Positions 13,100-16,508 of a DNA stretch of 16,508 bases are shown here, piece by piece. Source of the DNA: SIG714 sp045629725 (GTDB lineage Bacteria > Bacillota > Clostridia > Oscillospirales > CAG-272); the NCBI GenBank assembly GCA_045629725.1, contig JAZQRT010000149.1, forward strand, positions 1 to 16,508, read 5' to 3'. A program made the position numbers and the translations under genes. Position 1 is the stretch's first letter. Each line of letters opens with the position of its first letter. The notes beneath the pieces were generated by a model. The model saw only the letters and a list, made by a program, of their open reading frames with translations, was not told the origin of the DNA and made no database searches.

Positions 13100-15478
13100 T
13101 TACTCTTTTTTCAATTTAACGTAGCTTCCCATAAGCTTTTTTGTGCCTACCTTATCAAAAGCTATCTCATAAAGCTTATCCGCTCCCATTTTTGTTACAC
13201 TGAGAACGTCGCCTCTGCCGAACATCGGGTGAATGACACTGTCCCCTGCCGCAATCTCAGGTCCTGCCGCCTTCTGCATGGGAGGGGGCGGCACTCTTGA
13301 AGGACGAGTGGTTACCGCTTTTTCCGCCGCCTTTTTATAAAGCTCGCGGTTCTGCTCCATCTTTTCCTTGTAGGTCAAGCCGAAGTCTGCATTTTCTCGT
13401 GATATCTCCTCCACAAAACGGGATACACGGTTATACTGACTTCTTCCGAAAAGCATTCTTTCGTGGACGTAGGTTATATAAAGCTTTTTCTTCGCTCTTG
13501 TAATTGCAACGTATGCAAGTCTTCTCTCCTCCTCAAGCTCCTCGGGAAGTGCACTTGACTGCATTCCCGGGAATATACCCTCCTCAAATCCGGGAAGGAA
13601 TACCACGGGAAATTCAAGACCTTTGGCACTGTGGACCGTCATCATAACAACTGCGTCCGCATCCTTATCATAGGAGTCGATATCGGAAACAAGGGCTACG
13701 TTTTCAAGGAATCCGCGGAGAGTTGCCTCAGGATCGTTGGTTTCATACTCAAGGGCGTTGGAAACAAGCTCCTGTACGTTCTGTACACGGTCTATCTCCG
13801 TATCTGCCATTGACATGAGCATCGCCATATATCCCGTTCTGTTTATAACCTCCTCAAATAACTTATTAAGGGGCATCTCATTTGAAGCTTCATCAAGTGA
13901 ATTAATAAGAGCACAGAACTCGCAAAGCTTATCAGCTGCTTTGGAAAGTGCTGTATATTCATGGGCTCTTTCCATAACGCTGAACATTGATCTTCCCTCG
14001 ACTGACGCGATCTGTCTTACTGCTTCAACGGTTGTTGCACCTATTTTTCTTTTCGGCTCGTTTATTATCCTTTCAAGTCTTACATCGTCGTTTCTGTTAC
14101 AAATAAGCGAAAGATATGCGAGGATGTCCTTGATTTCTTTTCTTTCATAGAACCTTGTACCGCCGAGTATCTTATAGGGAATTCCGCTTCTTGCAAACAC
14201 GCTTTCAAGGGCGTTGGACTGAGCATTCATTCTATAAAGAATGGCAAAGTCGCTGTATTTTCTGCCCTCGGTGATAACGGCCGTGGAAATAACACTTGTG
14301 ATATACTTTCCCTCCTCGTTCTGATTGGAAAGGTTCTTCACTACTATCTTATCCCCCATGTCACCTGCTGACCAAAGCTTTTTGCCAAGTCTGCCCTTGT
14401 TGTTCTTGATCACATCATTTGCAGCGCCGAGGATATTACCCGTTGAACGGTAGTTCTGCTCAAGCTTTATGGTCTTTGCTTCCTCAAATGTCTTGTTAAA
14501 AGTAAGGATATTTTCAATGGTGGCACCTCTGAATTTATAAATACTCTGATCCTCATCTCCAACCACCATAAGATTTCTGTAATGTCCCGAAAGAAGCTTT
14601 GCAAGCTCAAACTGCGCCTTATTGGTATCCTGATACTCGTCTATGCAGACATACTTAAAACGATTTTGATAATAGCTTCTCGCTTCCTCGTTATTCTTAA
14701 GAAGATTAACTGTTCTGTAGATTATATCGTCAAAATCCACGGCATTTGCTTCCTCAAGAGTTTTCGCATATTTTTCATAAATTTTTGCAATACTTGAAAG
14801 CTTGTAGTCCTTTTTATTCACAAGAGCAAAATCCTCAGGGGACATAAGGGAATCCTTGGCGCGGCTTATGGTATTCATCACGCTTTTGGGCACGAAAACC
14901 TTATCGTCAAGGTTAAGTCCCTTTATACACTGCGTTATTATCTTTTTACAGTCATCCGTATCATAAATCGTAAAATTAGGCTTAAGACCCGCCTCAAGGG
15001 CATATTTTCTGAGTATCCTCACGCATATCGAATGGAAGGTTCCTGCCCAAACGTCATTTCCCTGTCCTTCACCAAGGATCTTTTCAAGTCTTACCTTCAT
15101 TTCGTTTGCAGCTTTATTGGTAAAGGTGATGGTCATTATCTCCCAAGGTCTTGGAAGAAAACTCACGTACCTTTCAAGCTCGGAGGATATTTCTTCTTCC
15201 GTTCCCGATAAAAGAAGCAATCTCATTCTGTCAATATCCTCATTTGAAACAAAGCTCGGAACATTGTTTTCAAAATATAAATTTCCAAATTTGAGTATAT
15301 GTGCAATACGGCGTACGAGAACGGTCGTCTTTCCCGAACCTGCTCCCGCAAGAACAAGTAAAGGTCCACTTACCGAATACACAGCCTTTCTCTGCTCGGG
15401 ATTGAGAGACGTATACAATTTATCAAATAATGCTCTTTTAAGCTTTAAAAATTCAGTTTTAATTTCAAAATCCGTCAT
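13100..15478 (-). CDS. pcrA: ATP-dependent 3'-5' DNA helicase PcrA (UvrD/Rep family)
   Basis: 792 aa, slightly longer than Bacillus PcrA. Q motif L-N-P-E-Q-R-K-A-V (25-33), Walker A A-G-A-G-S-G-K-T (44-51), motif Ia T-F-T-N-K-A-A-N-E-M, motif II I-D-E-Y-Q-D-T-N, motif III G-D-E-D-Q-S-I-Y-K-F-R-G-A, motif V T-V-H-S-A-K-G-L-E-F and motif VI V-A-I-T-R-A-K-K are all present. An insertion of about 45 residues lies between motifs I and Ia (about residues 65-110). The last 45 residues (V-I-H-P-M-F-G-R-G-D-V-L ... G-T-K-K-L-M) are the Tudor-like tail that in PcrA/UvrD contacts RNA polymerase. PcrA acts in nucleotide-excision repair, in removing RecA filaments and in resolving transcription-replication conflicts. 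The ATG has AAAGGA upstream; the gene is transcribed alone from 15597-15625. Confidence 0.96.
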   Translation of the reverse strand: MTDFEIKTEFLKLKRALFDKLYTSLNPEQRKAVYSVSGPLLVLAGAGSGKTTVLVRRIAHILKFGNLYFENNVPSFVSNEDIDRMRLLLLSGTEEEISSELERYVSFLPRPWEIMTITFTNKAANEMKVRLEKILGEGQGNDVWAGTFHSICVRILRKYALEAGLKPNFTIYDTDDCKKIITQCIKGLNLDDKVFVPKSVMNTISRAKDSLMSPEDFALVNKKDYKLSSIAKIYEKYAKTLEEANAVDFDDIIYRTVNLLKNNEEARSYYQNRFKYVCIDEYQDTNKAQFELAKLLSGHYRNLMVVGDEDQSIYKFRGATIENILTFNKTFEEAKTIKLEQNYRSTGNILGAANDVIKNNKGRLGKKLWSAGDMGDKIVVKNLSNQNEEGKYITSVISTAVITEGRKYSDFAILYRMNAQSNALESVFARSGIPYKILGGTRFYERKEIKDILAYLSLICNRNDDVRLERIINEPKRKIGATTVEAVRQIASVEGRSMFSVMERAHEYTALSKAADKLCEFCALINSLDEASNEMPLNKLFEEVINRTGYMAMLMSMADTEIDRVQNVQELVSNALEYETNDPEATLRGFLENVALVSDIDSYDKDADAVVMMTVHSAKGLEFPVVFLPGFEEGIFPGMQSSALPEELEEERRLAYVAITRAKKKLYITYVHERMLFGRSQYNRVSRFVEEISRENADFGLTYKEKMEQNRELYKKAAEKAVTTRPSRVPPPPMQKAAGPEIAAGDSVIHPMFGRGDVLSVTKMGADKLYEIAFDKVGTKKLMGSYVKLKKE

Positions 15479-15596
15479 TATGTAGTCCTTTCTAATCTTT
15501 TATTCATTTCAGGAAAAAAGAAGCGAAAGAATATAAAACCTTTCATCTGCCGTTTTCTTGGCTTTTTGTCCCTTCTTCCCATTTTAAATCTATATC

Positions 15597-15625
15597 ATTA
15601 TATCATAGATTAACAAATAAATCAA
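15597..15625 (-). promoter_or_regulatory. Extended -10 sigma-A promoter of pcrA
   Basis: On the minus strand: TTGATT (15620-15625), 17-bp spacer, TGA-TATAAT (15597-15602 for the hexamer). The start would be near 15590, giving a leader of about 110 nt without visible structure. Confidence 0.85.
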
Positions 15626-15653
15626 GAAAAATAATTATTTTACAAAAATCCTG

Positions 15654-15681
15654 TTGATTTTACAGAATTGTATGATATAAT
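15654..15681 (+). promoter_or_regulatory. Extended -10 sigma-A promoter of the Pro-Thr lipoprotein gene
   Basis: TTGATT (15654-15659), 16-bp spacer, TGA-TATAAT (hexamer 15676-15681). It is divergent from and very similar to the pcrA promoter: both share TTGATT and TATGATATAAT. The -35 boxes are 28 bp apart. Confidence 0.85.
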
Positions 15682-15711
15682 AAACTCATAAAATCACGGA
15701 GGTATCAATAT

Positions 15712-16398
15712 ATGTTTAAGAAAAGGCTGCTTTCGGCTTTTTTTATAGTTTTATACACAGCATTTGCTCTTAGTGCCTGCAGCAGCGGCTCCACCCCCAC
15801 GGCTACGGCTCCCTCTGCGATGCCTACAACGGATGTTGTTTCATCTGCTCCCAACACACTGCCTGATGACAGTGTTGTTCCCGTAACGAGCATACCCTCT
15901 CTTTCTGTAACTCCCACCTCGGAACCAACCGATATCGTTGTGCCAACGCCGACTCCCACGCCTACACCAACACCTACTCCGACTCCCACGCCCACTCCTG
16001 TGGTAAAATTTGAGCCCAAGATAACCTCGGGTAAATTCACCTCAGATACGGGAACTCTTTTAAATCTCGTTTGCACGTGGAATATTGCCAAAAACGATTC
16101 GGGCGTTTGGGTGCTTACAATGGACGTTGATCTTTCTTCCTACAGCCTTTATGCTATCGGTAAGGACTCCGGAAGAGTTTATATCGGTGAAACTGAGTAT
16201 AAATACTCCACTCCCAACATCAGAATAGACCCTGAAGCAGGCAAGCAGACAACCAAGTGTACGACCGTTACCTATGAGCTTTCCGAGGAAGAGCTTCAAA
16301 ACGGTATTGAAGCATCCGCTAAATGGGTATTCAACGGAGTTTACAGCTCTGTTGAGATCGGAACGATCGTTGCACAGGGAAAATTGATCTTTGCATAA
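15712..16398 (+). CDS. Lipoprotein of unknown function with Pro-Thr repeat linker
   Basis: 228 aa. The signal peptide (M-F-K-K-R-L-L, hydrophobic stretch) ends in L-S-A-C with Cys23 as lipobox cysteine. Residues 24-96 are a low-complexity Ser/Thr/Pro/Val spacer ending in nine consecutive Pro-Thr pairs. Residues about 100-228 form a globular domain with mostly beta-strand character (W-N-I-A-K-N-D-S-G-V-W-V-L-T-M-D-V-D-L, Y-S-L-Y-A-I-G-K-D-S-G-R-V-Y-I-G). I do not recognise this domain. GGAGG at 15698-15702 supports the start. The protein probably sits on the outer face of the membrane with the linker spanning the cell wall. It is expressed from its own promoter. Confidence 0.85.
   Translation: MFKKRLLSAFFIVLYTAFALSACSSGSTPTATAPSAMPTTDVVSSAPNTLPDDSVVPVTSIPSLSVTPTSEPTDIVVPTPTPTPTPTPTPTPTPTPVVKFEPKITSGKFTSDTGTLLNLVCTWNIAKNDSGVWVLTMDVDLSSYSLYAIGKDSGRVYIGETEYKYSTPNIRIDPEAGKQTTKCTTVTYELSEEELQNGIEASAKWVFNGVYSSVEIGTIVAQGKLIFA
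15943..15999 (+). repeat. Degenerate hexanucleotide tract coding for (Pro-Thr)9-Pro
   Basis: Nineteen codons alternate CCN and ACN. Third positions vary, so the tract is not a perfect microsatellite, but its size could still vary between strains. On the other strand it creates a spurious Gly-Val ORF. Confidence 0.9.
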
Positions 16399-16430
16399 GA
16401 TTATAAAATAATAAAGATAAAAGAGCAATT

Positions 16431-16456
16431 CGGCAGGAGCACACGGTCTCTTGCCG
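16431..16456 (+). terminator. Possible weak terminator after the lipoprotein gene
   Basis: CGGCAGGAG and CTCTTGCCG form a 9-bp stem with one G-T pair and an 8-nt loop. The following TTTCTGCTTT is only moderately T-rich, so termination may be partial and the next gene may be co-transcribed. Confidence 0.45.
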
Positions 16457-16479
16457 TTTCTGCTTTAAAGGTAGATCAA

Positions 16480-16508
16480 ATGATAAAATACATACTCATT
16501 GATATCGA
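16480..16508 (+). CDS. Start of a further gene, possibly a HAD-family hydrolase (truncated by window end)
   Basis: ATG at 16480, preceded by AAGG about 9 nt upstream, opens a frame reading M-I-K-Y-I-L-I-D-I before the window ends. A hydrophobic strand ending in D-I/D is how many HAD phosphatases begin (D-x-D-G-T), but only nine residues are visible, so the family is a guess. Confidence 0.45.

Noticed and set aside
15705..16091. Minus-strand ORF with Gly-Val repeats
   Set aside because: It is the antisense of the Pro-Thr tract of the lipoprotein gene, which has signal peptide, promoter and ribosome site.

Overview
The window looks like a chromosomal segment from an uncultured, gut-type member of the Clostridia (Bacillota). 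The clues are housekeeping genes of Firmicutes type (a PcrA helicase with the C-terminal RNA-polymerase-binding module, a MecA-like adaptor, RsmG, a tRNA-Glu with encoded CCA). GGAGG-like ribosome sites, a moderately AT-rich composition and many clean sigma-A promoters with 16-17 bp spacers also fit. No phage, plasmid, insertion sequence or CRISPR array is visible. Almost all genes after position 3000 lie on the minus strand.

Layout. Positions 1-2960 (plus strand) hold the C-terminal part of a Na+/phosphate cotransporter with a PhoU-type domain. A short KdpD-like sensor kinase and an OmpR-family regulator follow, driven by their own promoter overlapping the transporter stop codon and closed by a strong terminator. 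Positions 3035-3910 (minus) hold a promoter, leader hairpin, tRNA-Glu(CUC) and terminator, followed immediately by an S51-type peptidase gene that has no room for a normal promoter. Positions 3962-7483 (minus) form an operon: U32 peptidase, rsmG (ATGA overlap), then an anchored protein with a long charged cytoplasmic domain and a copper-amine-oxidase-type stalk domain. Positions 7500-7800 hold no gene but a tandem 112-bp repeat and hairpins. Positions 7809-10479 (minus) hold a large secreted, anchored glycerophosphodiesterase with a LamG-like domain, an apparently dead GDPD-like domain and an intact one.

Positions 10509-11901 (minus) hold a two-gene unit of a MecA-like adaptor and a family 4 uracil-DNA glycosylase. 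It is preceded by about 200 bp made almost entirely of nested perfect inverted repeats: two successive modules, each a closing stem around three hairpins. A candidate promoter sits just upstream, so the array would form most of a roughly 230-nt 5' leader. This is the most unusual structure in the window and the best candidate for something undescribed. Positions 12031-13052 hold a Cthe_2159-type beta-helix lipoprotein gene with promoter and terminator. Positions 13100-15625 hold pcrA, and a divergent promoter at 15654-15681 drives a Pro-Thr-rich lipoprotein. The window ends in the first codons of a further gene, possibly a HAD-type hydrolase.

Functionally the window mixes ion transport and its possible two-component control, translation and DNA maintenance (tRNA-Glu, RsmG, U32, PcrA, UDG, MecA-like) and envelope proteins (GDPD, two lipoproteins, stalk protein). 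The genes do not form one pathway.
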